DNA of 64,000 nucleotides from Pigmentiphaga kullae. Lineage in GTDB: Bacteria; Pseudomonadota; Gammaproteobacteria; Burkholderiales; Burkholderiaceae_B. The DNA is taken from NCBI RefSeq assembly GCF_004216695.1, contig NZ_SGXC01000001.1:1178001-1242000 (forward strand), in the 5' to 3' direction. Position 1 is the stretch's first letter; every line of letters starts with the position of its first letter. Positions 34,485 to 41,852 of the stretch are shown piece by piece. Below the pieces are notes generated by a model. It saw only the letters and a program-made list of their open reading frames with translations, did no database searches and was not told the DNA's origin. Position numbers and translations under genes: made by a program.

Positions 34485-34513
34485 GTTCGCAATGCGAAAC
34501 TAAGTTTCGCAAA
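34485..34513 (-). promoter_or_regulatory. 29-bp palindromic operator, site 2 (candidate IclR site)
   Basis: Core dyad TGCGAAACTAAGTTTCGCA at 34493-34511 with the flanking half-repeat GTTCGCAA on the left. It is identical to the reverse complement of site 1 at 28 of 29 positions. It sits between the divergent Bug and IclR genes, 62 nt before the IclR ATG, a position suited to autoregulation and control of both directions. Confidence 0.82.
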
Positions 34514-34574
34514 CTTTTGGGGTATCCTACCCAACAACTTTTGCGCGTGTCAACGAAGTTTGCGAGCAGGTCGG

Positions 34575-35408
34575 ATGAGAGGAACTTCCCAATCGAGGGC
34601 GATCAGCCCGGTGCCATTTGCCGAGCCGGATGCCGACGAGGATCCGGGCAGGCAATTCGTAACCGCGCTGGCCCGGGGGCTGAGCATCCTGAAGGCCTTC
34701 ACTCACGGCGACACGTCGCTGGGCAACCAGGAACTGGCCGAGCGCACGGGGCTGACCAAGCCCACGGTATCGCGGCTGACCTATACCCTGACCCGTCTCG
34801 GCTACCTGGCCTGTTCGCCGCAGACCGGCCGCTACGAACTGGGCACCTCCGCGCTGGCGCTTGGATATTGGGCGATGGCCGGGTCCTACATCCGGCAGGT
34901 CGCCACGCCGTTGATGGAGCGGGTCTCCGAAGAATTGAACCTGTGCTGCGCCCTGGGATACCGGGACGAGGCCGATGCCGTCTATCTCGAACACACGCGC
35001 GGTTCCGGCGCGCTCATCATGAGCGTGCAATCCGGAACGCGCACGCCGCTGGTGACGACCGCCATGGGCCGCGCGCTGATCGCGGTCATGGACCGGCCCG
35101 AGCGCGACAAGCTGTTCGCCGCCGAGAAGGTGCGCCACGGCGCGCAGTGGCCCAGGATCCTGAAGGGCATCCAGGAGGGTCTGAAGGACTACCAGGCGCG
35201 CGGCTTCACGCTGTCCCTGGGCGACTGGGAAAAGGAAATCAACGCCGTGGGCGTGCCGCTGGAACTGAACGATGGCAACCCGCCCATGGCTCTGATCCTG
35301 GGCGGTTCTTCCTATGTGGTCGATCGCCAGCGGCTGGTCGAACACGTCGGCCCCCGGCTGGCCGAACTGGCCGCGCAGATACGCCATGGCCTGAAGTCGC
35401 GCGGCTGA
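34575..35408 (+). CDS. IclR-family regulator of the pyridine cluster
   Basis: 277-residue IclR regulator. Winged helix at about residues 28-85 (GNQELAERTGLTKPTVSRLTYTL with core TKPTVSRL, then GRYELG). The effector domain has RTPLVTTAMGRALIA and the zinc-free IclR fold end INAVGVPLELNDG. It is divergent from the Bug gene and next to operator site 2; site 1, 6 kb away, precedes the hydroxylase, so one regulator could govern both transcripts. The ATG at 34575 is preceded by AGCAGG; a longer in-frame start at 34446 would cross the operator. Confidence 0.9.
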   Translation: MRGTSQSRAISPVPFAEPDADEDPGRQFVTALARGLSILKAFTHGDTSLGNQELAERTGLTKPTVSRLTYTLTRLGYLACSPQTGRYELGTSALALGYWAMAGSYIRQVATPLMERVSEELNLCCALGYRDEADAVYLEHTRGSGALIMSVQSGTRTPLVTTAMGRALIAVMDRPERDKLFAAEKVRHGAQWPRILKGIQEGLKDYQARGFTLSLGDWEKEINAVGVPLELNDGNPPMALILGGSSYVVDRQRLVEHVGPRLAELAAQIRHGLKSRG

Positions 35409-35524
35409 TTCCCGCCCTTCGCGGCCCCCGTTTTTGCTCATAGATCCATGATTATTTGCAATGCGACATGCGTGAAGTCGCGGCATAAGATGCGCCCGTC
35501 CATGACCGAACGAGGATCCGGGCA

Positions 35525-36628
35525 ATGCCGTCTGACCGCAATGCAATCGCCGCGCCGCCGCTCGCGCAACCGGGCCGCAGGCGCGCGCTGAAGGGACTGG
35601 CGGGCTACGCCTCGCTGTGCGCCGGGTGCCTGGCGCTGCCGGGCCGGGCCGGCGCACAGGGCGCGGCCGCGCACCGCATCGATACGCACCATCACATCTT
35701 TCCGCCGGCCTACCTGGCGGCCGCGCGAGAAGGCGTCGTCGATTCGTCGCCCGGCGCGCCGACGGACATGTTCGACAAGTGGTCGCCGCGCAAGTCGCTG
35801 GACGACATGGACAAGCAGGGTGTGGCCACGGCCATCGTGTCGATCTCCACGCCGGGCGTGTTCTTCGGCGACGTGGCGCAGGGCCGGCGCCTGGCGCGCG
35901 AGTGCAACGAATACGGCGCGAAGATGATCGCCGACCATCCCGGCCGGTTCGGCATGTTCGCGGCCGTGCCGCTGCCCGACGTGGAAGGCAGCCTGCGCGA
36001 GATCGCCTACGCGCTGGACGAGCTCAAGCTCAACGGCGTGGGTCTGCTGACCAGCTACGGCGATCGCTGGGCCGGCGATCCGGCATTCTTCCCGGTGTTC
36101 GAGGAACTGAACCGGCGCAAGGCCACGGTCTATTTCCACCCCACGGCCGCCAACTGCTGCGGCAGCCTGGTGCCCGAGACCAAGGTATCGCTGGAGTACC
36201 CGACCGACACGACGCGCTGCGCGGCCAGCCTCTACATCAACGGCGTGCTGTCGCGCTGCCCGGACATCCGCTTCATCCTGTCGCACGGCGGCGGGTCGCT
36301 GCCCAGCTTCGCCAGCCGCATCGATGCGCTGTTCGCCGGGTCGCCCACCGCGCCGCGCTGGCCGACCCGCGCCATGGACGAATTCCGGCGCCTGCACTAC
36401 GACACGGCCGCCATCCTGAATCCGCCCGCGATGGCGGCGCTGCGCCAACTGGTGCCGGCCTCGCAGATCCTGATGGGCAGCGACTTCCCCTACCGCTCGG
36501 CGGGCCGCGCGGTCAAGGAGATCCGCGACCTCGGCATGTTCACCCAGACCGAGCTCGAGGCCGTCGAGCGCGGCAACGCGCTGCGCATCGTGCCCGGCCT
36601 GGCGACGGCCGGCCAGCGCGCCGGCTGA
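35525..36628 (+). CDS. Exported amidohydrolase, ACMSD/decarboxylase family
   Basis: 367-residue amidohydrolase-2 (TIM-barrel) protein of the ACMSD/gamma-resorcylate decarboxylase type. Metal ligands: His55 and His57 (DTHHH), His205 (YFHPT), His254 (SHGGG) and Asp320 (GSDFPY). It carries an N-terminal twin-arginine-like signal (GRRRALKG, hydrophobic stretch, AGA cleavage near residue 44), which is unusual for this normally cytoplasmic family. Likely reaction: decarboxylation or hydrolysis of an aromatic acid in the periplasm. First gene of a three-gene operon of exported proteins; GAGGA lies 10 nt before the ATG. Confidence 0.83.
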   Translation: MPSDRNAIAAPPLAQPGRRRALKGLAGYASLCAGCLALPGRAGAQGAAAHRIDTHHHIFPPAYLAAAREGVVDSSPGAPTDMFDKWSPRKSLDDMDKQGVATAIVSISTPGVFFGDVAQGRRLARECNEYGAKMIADHPGRFGMFAAVPLPDVEGSLREIAYALDELKLNGVGLLTSYGDRWAGDPAFFPVFEELNRRKATVYFHPTAANCCGSLVPETKVSLEYPTDTTRCAASLYINGVLSRCPDIRFILSHGGGSLPSFASRIDALFAGSPTAPRWPTRAMDEFRRLHYDTAAILNPPAMAALRQLVPASQILMGSDFPYRSAGRAVKEIRDLGMFTQTELEAVERGNALRIVPGLATAGQRAG

Positions 36629-36638
36629 GGCTTACCCG

Positions 36639-36661
36639 TTCCCGGCCGGGGGCCGGGGACA
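36639..36661 (+). other. Intergenic hairpin between exported genes
   Basis: CCCGGCC and GGCCGGG form a GC-rich stem in the 59-nt gap between the amidohydrolase and NTF2-like genes. There is no U-run, so it may tune the relative levels of the two genes rather than end transcription. Confidence 0.4.
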
Positions 36662-36687
36662 CCCTTCCCATCTGTCAGGAGAAACTC

Positions 36688-37323
36688 ATGCAGCAAGCAC
36701 CGAACGCGCCGCTGCGGCGCCAGCTTCTTACCGCCGGAGCGGGACTGGCGGCCGTGGTCGGCGCCGCCATGGGTAGCGCGCCGGCCCGCGCCGCGGCGCC
36801 GCCTTCGCAGGCCGAGGCGCTGGAGCAATTGCTGAGCAAGCAGGCCATTTCCGAGGTGCTGTACCGCTATCCGCGCGGCCTGGACCTGCTGGACCGGGAC
36901 ATCCTGCTGTCGCTGGGCCATGCCAACGGCACCGTGCAGTTCGGCAAGATGCGCTTCGATCCCTGGGCCTCGTTCGTGGACTGGCTGCTGGAGGCGCACA
37001 AGCCCATGCTGTCCAACAACCATCGCATGACCAACATGCTGATCGAGGTGCGGGGCGACAAGGCGGTCAGCGAAACCACCGGTACCGCGACCCTGGTGGT
37101 GGCCGTGGAGAAAGATCAGATCGAGGAACGCTGGATGCACTCGCGCTATCTGGATCGCTGGTCGCGCCGCAACGGCAGATGGGCCATCGACTCCCGCCAG
37201 TCGGTCACGGATTTCCGGCGTATCGAGGTCTTCCCCGCTTCCGAGCTGAAGACCCGCTACAGCACGCTGGGGGATCGCCTGGGCAAGGACGATCCGTCAT
37301 ACAAGCTGTTCAATTTCCAATGA
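36688..37323 (+). CDS. Exported NTF2-like (SnoaL-type) protein
   Basis: 211-residue protein with a twin-arginine-like signal (LRRQLLTAGAGLAAVV, cleavage near ARA, residue 36) followed by a SnoaL/NTF2-like cone-fold domain: LLSKQAISEVLYRYPRGLDLLDRDILLSL, and later YLDRWSRRNGRWAIDSRQSV with key RWAIDSR. Such domains act as dehydratases, cyclases or hydroxysteroid-type isomerases, or as non-catalytic partners of ring-hydroxylating enzymes. AGGAG is 5 nt before the ATG. It overlaps the next gene by 4 nt. Confidence 0.8.
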   Translation: MQQAPNAPLRRQLLTAGAGLAAVVGAAMGSAPARAAAPPSQAEALEQLLSKQAISEVLYRYPRGLDLLDRDILLSLGHANGTVQFGKMRFDPWASFVDWLLEAHKPMLSNNHRMTNMLIEVRGDKAVSETTGTATLVVAVEKDQIEERWMHSRYLDRWSRRNGRWAIDSRQSVTDFRRIEVFPASELKTRYSTLGDRLGKDDPSYKLFNFQ

Positions 37324-37823
37324 GCGCGCCCATGAGCACTGTATCGAAGCTGGGAGCGGCGTGCGCGTTGTCGCTGTTGGCCTGGGGGGCCGTGCAGGCG
37401 GCCGACCACATGCCGCAGGGCGAACGCACGCAGGGCCGTTCGTACTCGCCCGCGGTGGTGACCGAAGGCGGGCGCATCGTGTGGCTGGCGGGCGAGACGG
37501 CCACCACCGACCTGCAGGGCCGCGACATCAAGGGCGACTTCGAGGCGCAGGTGCGCACGGTGTTCGCGCTGATCGACCAGACCTTGAAGCGCGCGGGCGG
37601 GAGCCTGAAGGACGTCGTCACCATGACGGTGTACATGACCGATGTGCGCAACGGCGCCACTTTCGCCAAGGTGCGCAGCGAGATGTTCCCCGACCGCCGC
37701 TTTCCGGCCAGCGCGCAGATCTCCGTCTCGGCGCTGGCCGTGCCGGGCATGCAGATCGAGATCCAGGCCGTGGCGGTGCTGGGCGACAAGTGCTCGCCGG
37801 CCTCGCCCTGCCTGCCGAGGTAG
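37320..37823 (+). CDS. Exported RidA-like protein lacking the catalytic arginine
   Basis: 167-residue RidA-family protein with a Sec-type signal peptide ending at VQA near residue 27. The core YMTDVRNGATFAKVR and MQIEIQAVAVLG are RidA-like. At the position of the catalytic arginine (PAR in active RidA) the sequence reads FPASAQI, so enamine deamination as in RidA is doubtful; it may act in another reaction or bind a ligand. The ATG at 37320 overlaps the previous stop (ATGA); an alternative ATG is at 37332. Confidence 0.82.
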   Translation: MSAPMSTVSKLGAACALSLLAWGAVQAADHMPQGERTQGRSYSPAVVTEGGRIVWLAGETATTDLQGRDIKGDFEAQVRTVFALIDQTLKRAGGSLKDVVTMTVYMTDVRNGATFAKVRSEMFPDRRFPASAQISVSALAVPGMQIEIQAVAVLGDKCSPASPCLPR

Positions 37824-37846
37824 CCGGCCGGGGCGGGCCGGGAGGA

Positions 37847-37869
37847 GGCATCCGATAGAATCGGATGCC
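37847..37869. promoter_or_regulatory. Perfect 10-bp inverted repeat at LysR promoter
   Basis: GGCATCCGAT and ATCGGATGCC with a 3-nt loop lie between the RidA-like stop and the LysR start. The centre contains TAGAAT, which resembles a -10 box, so a bound dimer would repress the LysR gene; alternatively the hairpin ends the upstream transcript. No U-tract follows. Confidence 0.5.
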
Positions 37870-37892
37870 TGCCTTCTCCGAGCGTTCCCGAC

Positions 37893-38867
37893 ATGCGTGC
37901 CAGGACCCCCCGTCGTGCCTCCGATCCGCTGGTGTCCGGCAGCGGATTGCCCGTGGACCTGCGGCGGATCAAGCTGCGCCACCTGGAATGCATGCTCGAG
38001 GTCATGCGCACGCACAGCTTGCGCGATGCGGCGCACGCGCTGCACGTGACGGAATCGGCGGCGTCCAAGACACTGCGCGAACTGGAGGCGGAACTGGGCG
38101 TGACGCTGTTCCAGCGGTCCAAGCTGGGCACGGTGCCGACCGAGGCTGGCGAGAAGTTCGCCCGCCATGCGGCAAGCGCGGTCGAGGCCCTGAGATGGGG
38201 CGCGGCCTCCGCCCGCGGCCTGGCGCCGGCGGGCGCGGCGCTTCGCATCGGCGCCATGCCGGTCGCGGCGGTGAGCTTGCTGCCGTCCGTCCTGCAACGC
38301 ATGACCAGGCTGGTTCCCGGCTTGACGCTGGAGGTCGTGGCCGGCTCGAAGGCGATCCTGCTCAATCTGCTGCGCGAGGATGCCATCGATGCGGTGCTCG
38401 GCCGGCTGCCGCCCGCGGACGACATGCAGGGCCTCTTCTTCGAGCAGTTGCTGCTGGACCGATACATCGCCGTGGTTCGTCCCGGCCATCCTCTGTCCGG
38501 ACGCCACGGCCTGAGGCTCGCGGACATCGTTTCCTATCCGCTGGTCCTGCCTCCGCCCGAGACCGTCACCTGGTCCGAGATCCAGCGCTTGTTCGTGTCG
38601 CAGGGATTGCAGATGAACGAGACACGCATCGAGACGATCTATCTCGAGCTGAGCCGGGCCTGCACACAGACGAGCGACGCCGTCTGGTTCGCGTCGACCC
38701 GGCACGTGAAACCGGACCTCGAGCATGGGCTGTTGGACCAGTTGTCGGTCGATTGCTCCATGCTGGAGGCCCCGCTGGGCATCATCGCAAGGCAGGCCAC
38801 GGGCCGGCACGCGCTCAGGGACCAATTGCTGGAGATGATCCGGCAAGACGTGCTCGGCCCAACTTGA
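37893..38867 (+). CDS. LysR-family regulator
   Basis: 324-residue LysR protein of the PcaQ/GbpR branch (LRHLECMLEVMRTHSLRDAAHALHVTESAASKTL, core HVTESAASKTLRELE). In that branch regulators control protocatechuate or sugar-acid genes. It precedes a Bug, an oxidoreductase and an SDR on the same strand (gaps of 110, 8 and 29 nt), which it probably activates. Its own promoter overlaps a perfect 10-bp dyad. Confidence 0.9.
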   Translation: MRARTPRRASDPLVSGSGLPVDLRRIKLRHLECMLEVMRTHSLRDAAHALHVTESAASKTLRELEAELGVTLFQRSKLGTVPTEAGEKFARHAASAVEALRWGAASARGLAPAGAALRIGAMPVAAVSLLPSVLQRMTRLVPGLTLEVVAGSKAILLNLLREDAIDAVLGRLPPADDMQGLFFEQLLLDRYIAVVRPGHPLSGRHGLRLADIVSYPLVLPPPETVTWSEIQRLFVSQGLQMNETRIETIYLELSRACTQTSDAVWFASTRHVKPDLEHGLLDQLSVDCSMLEAPLGIIARQATGRHALRDQLLEMIRQDVLGPT

Positions 38868-38977
38868 CTTTCCATTCCGCTCAACTGAAACGCCGAAAAG
38901 TCGTTTTACCCCGCGATATCTCGCCAGTAATCTTCAAGCCAAATCGGACCGCAGTCGGTCCGCCCATTGGAGACACC

Positions 38978-39928
38978 ATGAAGAAGATTCTGTCGAGCGC
39001 CGTGTTCGCGGCCTCCGCGCTGGTTGCGTTTTCATCAACGGCCGCGACGATCCAGGCCATCGTGCCGTTTCCCGCCGGGGGGCCCCTGGACCTGGTTGCC
39101 CGCATCGTGACGGCGCAAATGCAGCAGGCGTCGGGCGATGTGTTCGTGGTCGACAACCGCGGTGGCGCCAACGGCATGATAGGCGCCCGGGCGGCCGCCG
39201 GTGGCGCCGCTAACGGTTCCAGCCTGTTGTTTGCCGATGGCGCGATGGTCACGGTCAATCCGCGCCTCTACCCCCGTGATCCGGCGTTCGACGCGGAGCG
39301 GGATCTCAAGGTGGTGGCCGCCGTGGCGTTCCAGCCGGCGGTACTGGTGGTGAATACGTCCGTGCCGGTGAAAAGCCTGAAGGACTTCATCGCCTATGCC
39401 AAGGACAAGCGGCTGGACTATGCGTCGGGCGGCCTGGGATCGCAGGGACACCTGACGATGGCCGCCTTTGCCGGCGCCGCGGGCCTGGACATGACGCATG
39501 TGCCCTACAAGGGAGGCGCGCCGGCCATGAACGATCTCGTCGGCGGCCAGGTCCCGGCGGCATTCGTCGGCGTGGCCGGTGCGATGGGGTTCATCAAGAG
39601 CGGCAGGCTGAAGGCGCTGGCCGTTTCGGGGGATCAGCGCATTCCCGCCATGCCCGACGTGCCGACCGTGAGCGAAGCGGGGCTGCCGGGCTTCGTGATG
39701 CAAGGGGCGTACTTCGTGATGGTGCCGTCCAAGACCCCCGATGCCGTGGTGAAGACTCTCGAGCAGCGGGTGTTGGCCGCCGCGTCGGACAAGCAGGCGC
39801 AGCAGAAGCTGCGCGATCTGGGACTGGATGCGAAAACCATGGACCGGGCGGCCTCCGAGCGCTGGCTGGCGACCGAACGCCAGCGCATGGGCAAGCTGAT
39901 TGCCGATCACGGCATCAAGGCGGAATAG
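38978..39928 (+). CDS. Bug/TctC-family periplasmic solute receptor
   Basis: 316-residue Bug receptor, the shortest in the window. Signal peptide residues 1-22; the mature chain begins directly with TIQAIVPFPAGGPLDLVARI, lacking the usual YPDKP lead-in. HVPYKGGAP and GDQRIPAMPDVPTVSEAG are conserved. Followed after 8 nt by the Gfo/Idh oxidoreductase, so it probably delivers the substrate of that enzyme pair. AGGAG is not clear; GGAGACACC precedes the ATG. Confidence 0.92.
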   Translation: MKKILSSAVFAASALVAFSSTAATIQAIVPFPAGGPLDLVARIVTAQMQQASGDVFVVDNRGGANGMIGARAAAGGAANGSSLLFADGAMVTVNPRLYPRDPAFDAERDLKVVAAVAFQPAVLVVNTSVPVKSLKDFIAYAKDKRLDYASGGLGSQGHLTMAAFAGAAGLDMTHVPYKGGAPAMNDLVGGQVPAAFVGVAGAMGFIKSGRLKALAVSGDQRIPAMPDVPTVSEAGLPGFVMQGAYFVMVPSKTPDAVVKTLEQRVLAAASDKQAQQKLRDLGLDAKTMDRAASERWLATERQRMGKLIADHGIKAE

Positions 39929-39936
39929 GACCCGGC

Positions 39937-40959
39937 ATGGCGGCGCATCGCGTTGCATTGATCGCCCCCAGCCACTGGCACTATCCGTTGTACCGTCCGG
40001 CCTTTCTCGGGGCGGACATCCGGATAGCGGGAGTCTGGGATCCTTCCGCGCTGCTGGCCCGGCAAGTCGCGGCGGAGTTCGACGCGCCGGTATTCGCCAC
40101 CGTGGACGAACTGCTGAACCGATCGGACGCCGGGTTCGCGTTCGCCTTCGGCGTGCATGCGGACATGCCGGCCATTGCCGGCCGCTTGATCGACCGGGGC
40201 ATGCCTTTTTCGATCGAGAAACCCGCGGGCCTGCACGGCGACCATATCGCCGGCATTCGCCGCGCGGCCCGGCGCGCGGGCGTGTTCGTTTCGATTCCGT
40301 TCCATTACCGGCTGAGCGCGCTGGCCCGAGCGCTGTCGGGGACGACGGCGCTGCCATCGCCGGATTTTCTCCACGTGCAATGTTCCGTCCATGCCGGCTC
40401 GCCGCTGCGCTTCGCCGACTCGTCGCCATGGCTGATCGAGCCCGGGCGTGCCGGCGGTGGATGCCTGATGAACCTGGGCCATCACCCCATCGACCTGCTG
40501 TCGTGGGTGACGGGCACCGACGTGGTATCCGTGCAGGCCACGCTGTCGAACAAGGCATTGCGGCTGGCCGTCGAGGATCATGCCTTGCTGTCGCTGGTGC
40601 TGGCGGACGGCACGGTGGCGTCCCTGGAGACCTCGTATCGGCAGCCCGCGCGCGCGGCGGACTACATGGACTTCCATGTCGCGCTTGCCCATCGCGCGTT
40701 CACCGCGAAGCGGGATGGGGAGCGCCTGGCGTTCCTGGATACCGCGTCGGGCGCTGCGCGGCATGTCGATGGCGGGTGGAGGTTCAAGGACTATTTCGCC
40801 GACTACGTCCGTACGACCTTGTCCCGCGTGGAGGCCGGCGCGCCGCCCGTCGCGGGGCTGGAAGACCTGGAAAGGACTCAGCGCGTCATCGATGCGGCCT
40901 ATCTGTCCGCCAGAACGGGACGGTCCACGGTGCCGCAACGGGTGAGTTCTATCGATTGA
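39937..40959 (+). CDS. Gfo/Idh/MocA-family oxidoreductase
   Basis: 340-residue oxidoreductase with N-terminal Rossmann-like domain and C-terminal beta-sheet domain. The catalytic lysine motif is EKPAG at 94-98; GGGCLMNLGHHPIDLLSWV is the family helix with two histidines. The first strand-turn reads LIAPSHWHYP instead of a GxGxxG loop, a departure seen in some uncharacterised members. Probable role: NAD(P)-dependent oxidation of a sugar acid, inositol-like or cyclic polyol compound. It lies between Bug and SDR genes in one operon. Confidence 0.83.
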   Translation: MAAHRVALIAPSHWHYPLYRPAFLGADIRIAGVWDPSALLARQVAAEFDAPVFATVDELLNRSDAGFAFAFGVHADMPAIAGRLIDRGMPFSIEKPAGLHGDHIAGIRRAARRAGVFVSIPFHYRLSALARALSGTTALPSPDFLHVQCSVHAGSPLRFADSSPWLIEPGRAGGGCLMNLGHHPIDLLSWVTGTDVVSVQATLSNKALRLAVEDHALLSLVLADGTVASLETSYRQPARAADYMDFHVALAHRAFTAKRDGERLAFLDTASGAARHVDGGWRFKDYFADYVRTTLSRVEAGAPPVAGLEDLERTQRVIDAAYLSARTGRSTVPQRVSSID

Positions 40960-40988
40960 ATGGAGCGGCGGCACGAGGGGCCGCCGAT

Positions 40989-41723
40989 ATGCATATGAAT
41001 CAAGCATCGACGGTCAGTCTCGTCACCGGCGCGAGCGGCGCCATCGGGGGCGCCATCGCGCGGCGCCTGGCCGCGCTCGGACACGAGGTCATCAATCTTT
41101 CCCTGGAACCGCCCGCCCAGGATCTCCCCGCCATTACCTATTGCGCCGATCTGACCGACCAGGCCGCGACGGCGCGTGCCCTGGAGACGATCGTCGCCCG
41201 GCACCGCGTGCGCAACCTGGTCAACAACGCGGGCTTCACGTACGTTCCCCGTCTGGAAGACCTGGACCTGGACCGGGCGCGGTCCATGTTCGAGATACAT
41301 GATCGCGCGTCGCTGCAGTGCATGCAGGCGCTGGTGCCCGGCATGCGGGCCCTGGGCGGAGGCCGGATCGTCAGCATCGGCAGCCGCATGATGCTGGGGC
41401 GGCCCGGCCGCGCGGTCTATGGCATGGTCAAGGCCGGATTGCTGGGCATGACGCGCAGCCTGGCCCTGGAGCTGGCCCGGGATGGCATCACGGTCAACAT
41501 GGTGAGCCCCGGGCCGATCGAGACCGAGTTGTTTCGTGCCAACCATCCGCCCGGCGCGCCGCAGACCGAGGCCGTCCTGGCCGGCTTGCCCGTCGGCCGG
41601 ATCGGCAAGCCGGACGACGTGGCCCACGCGGTGTTGTTCTTCCTGGCAGCGGAGTCCGGATTCGTGACGGGACAGAACCTGTTCGTGTGCGGCGGAGGAA
41701 GCGTCGGGACCGCCGTTTTCTGA
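40989..41723 (+). CDS. Short-chain dehydrogenase/reductase
   Basis: 244-residue SDR. TGASGAIGG (14-22) binds the cofactor, NNAG (79-82) is the structural motif, Tyr144 and Lys148 (YGMVK) with Ser132 or Ser129 form the catalytic set. PGPIETELF follows as in classical SDRs. GAGGGG lies 8 nt before the ATG at 40989; a second ATG is two codons later. Last gene of the LysR-Bug-Gfo/Idh-SDR group, so two successive dehydrogenations of one polyol or acid are plausible. Confidence 0.9.
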   Translation: MHMNQASTVSLVTGASGAIGGAIARRLAALGHEVINLSLEPPAQDLPAITYCADLTDQAATARALETIVARHRVRNLVNNAGFTYVPRLEDLDLDRARSMFEIHDRASLQCMQALVPGMRALGGGRIVSIGSRMMLGRPGRAVYGMVKAGLLGMTRSLALELARDGITVNMVSPGPIETELFRANHPPGAPQTEAVLAGLPVGRIGKPDDVAHAVLFFLAAESGFVTGQNLFVCGGGSVGTAVF

Positions 41724-41852
41724 CGACAAGTCGTTTCCATCAGGCAGAAATCCCGGCTGCGGACCGGGGCCCGAGGCATATAGTCCCCCACATATCGCTT
41801 CTTCCATTCTTCGGAACGAGGCGGCTGAACACCATAGAGGGGACATCTGGAG

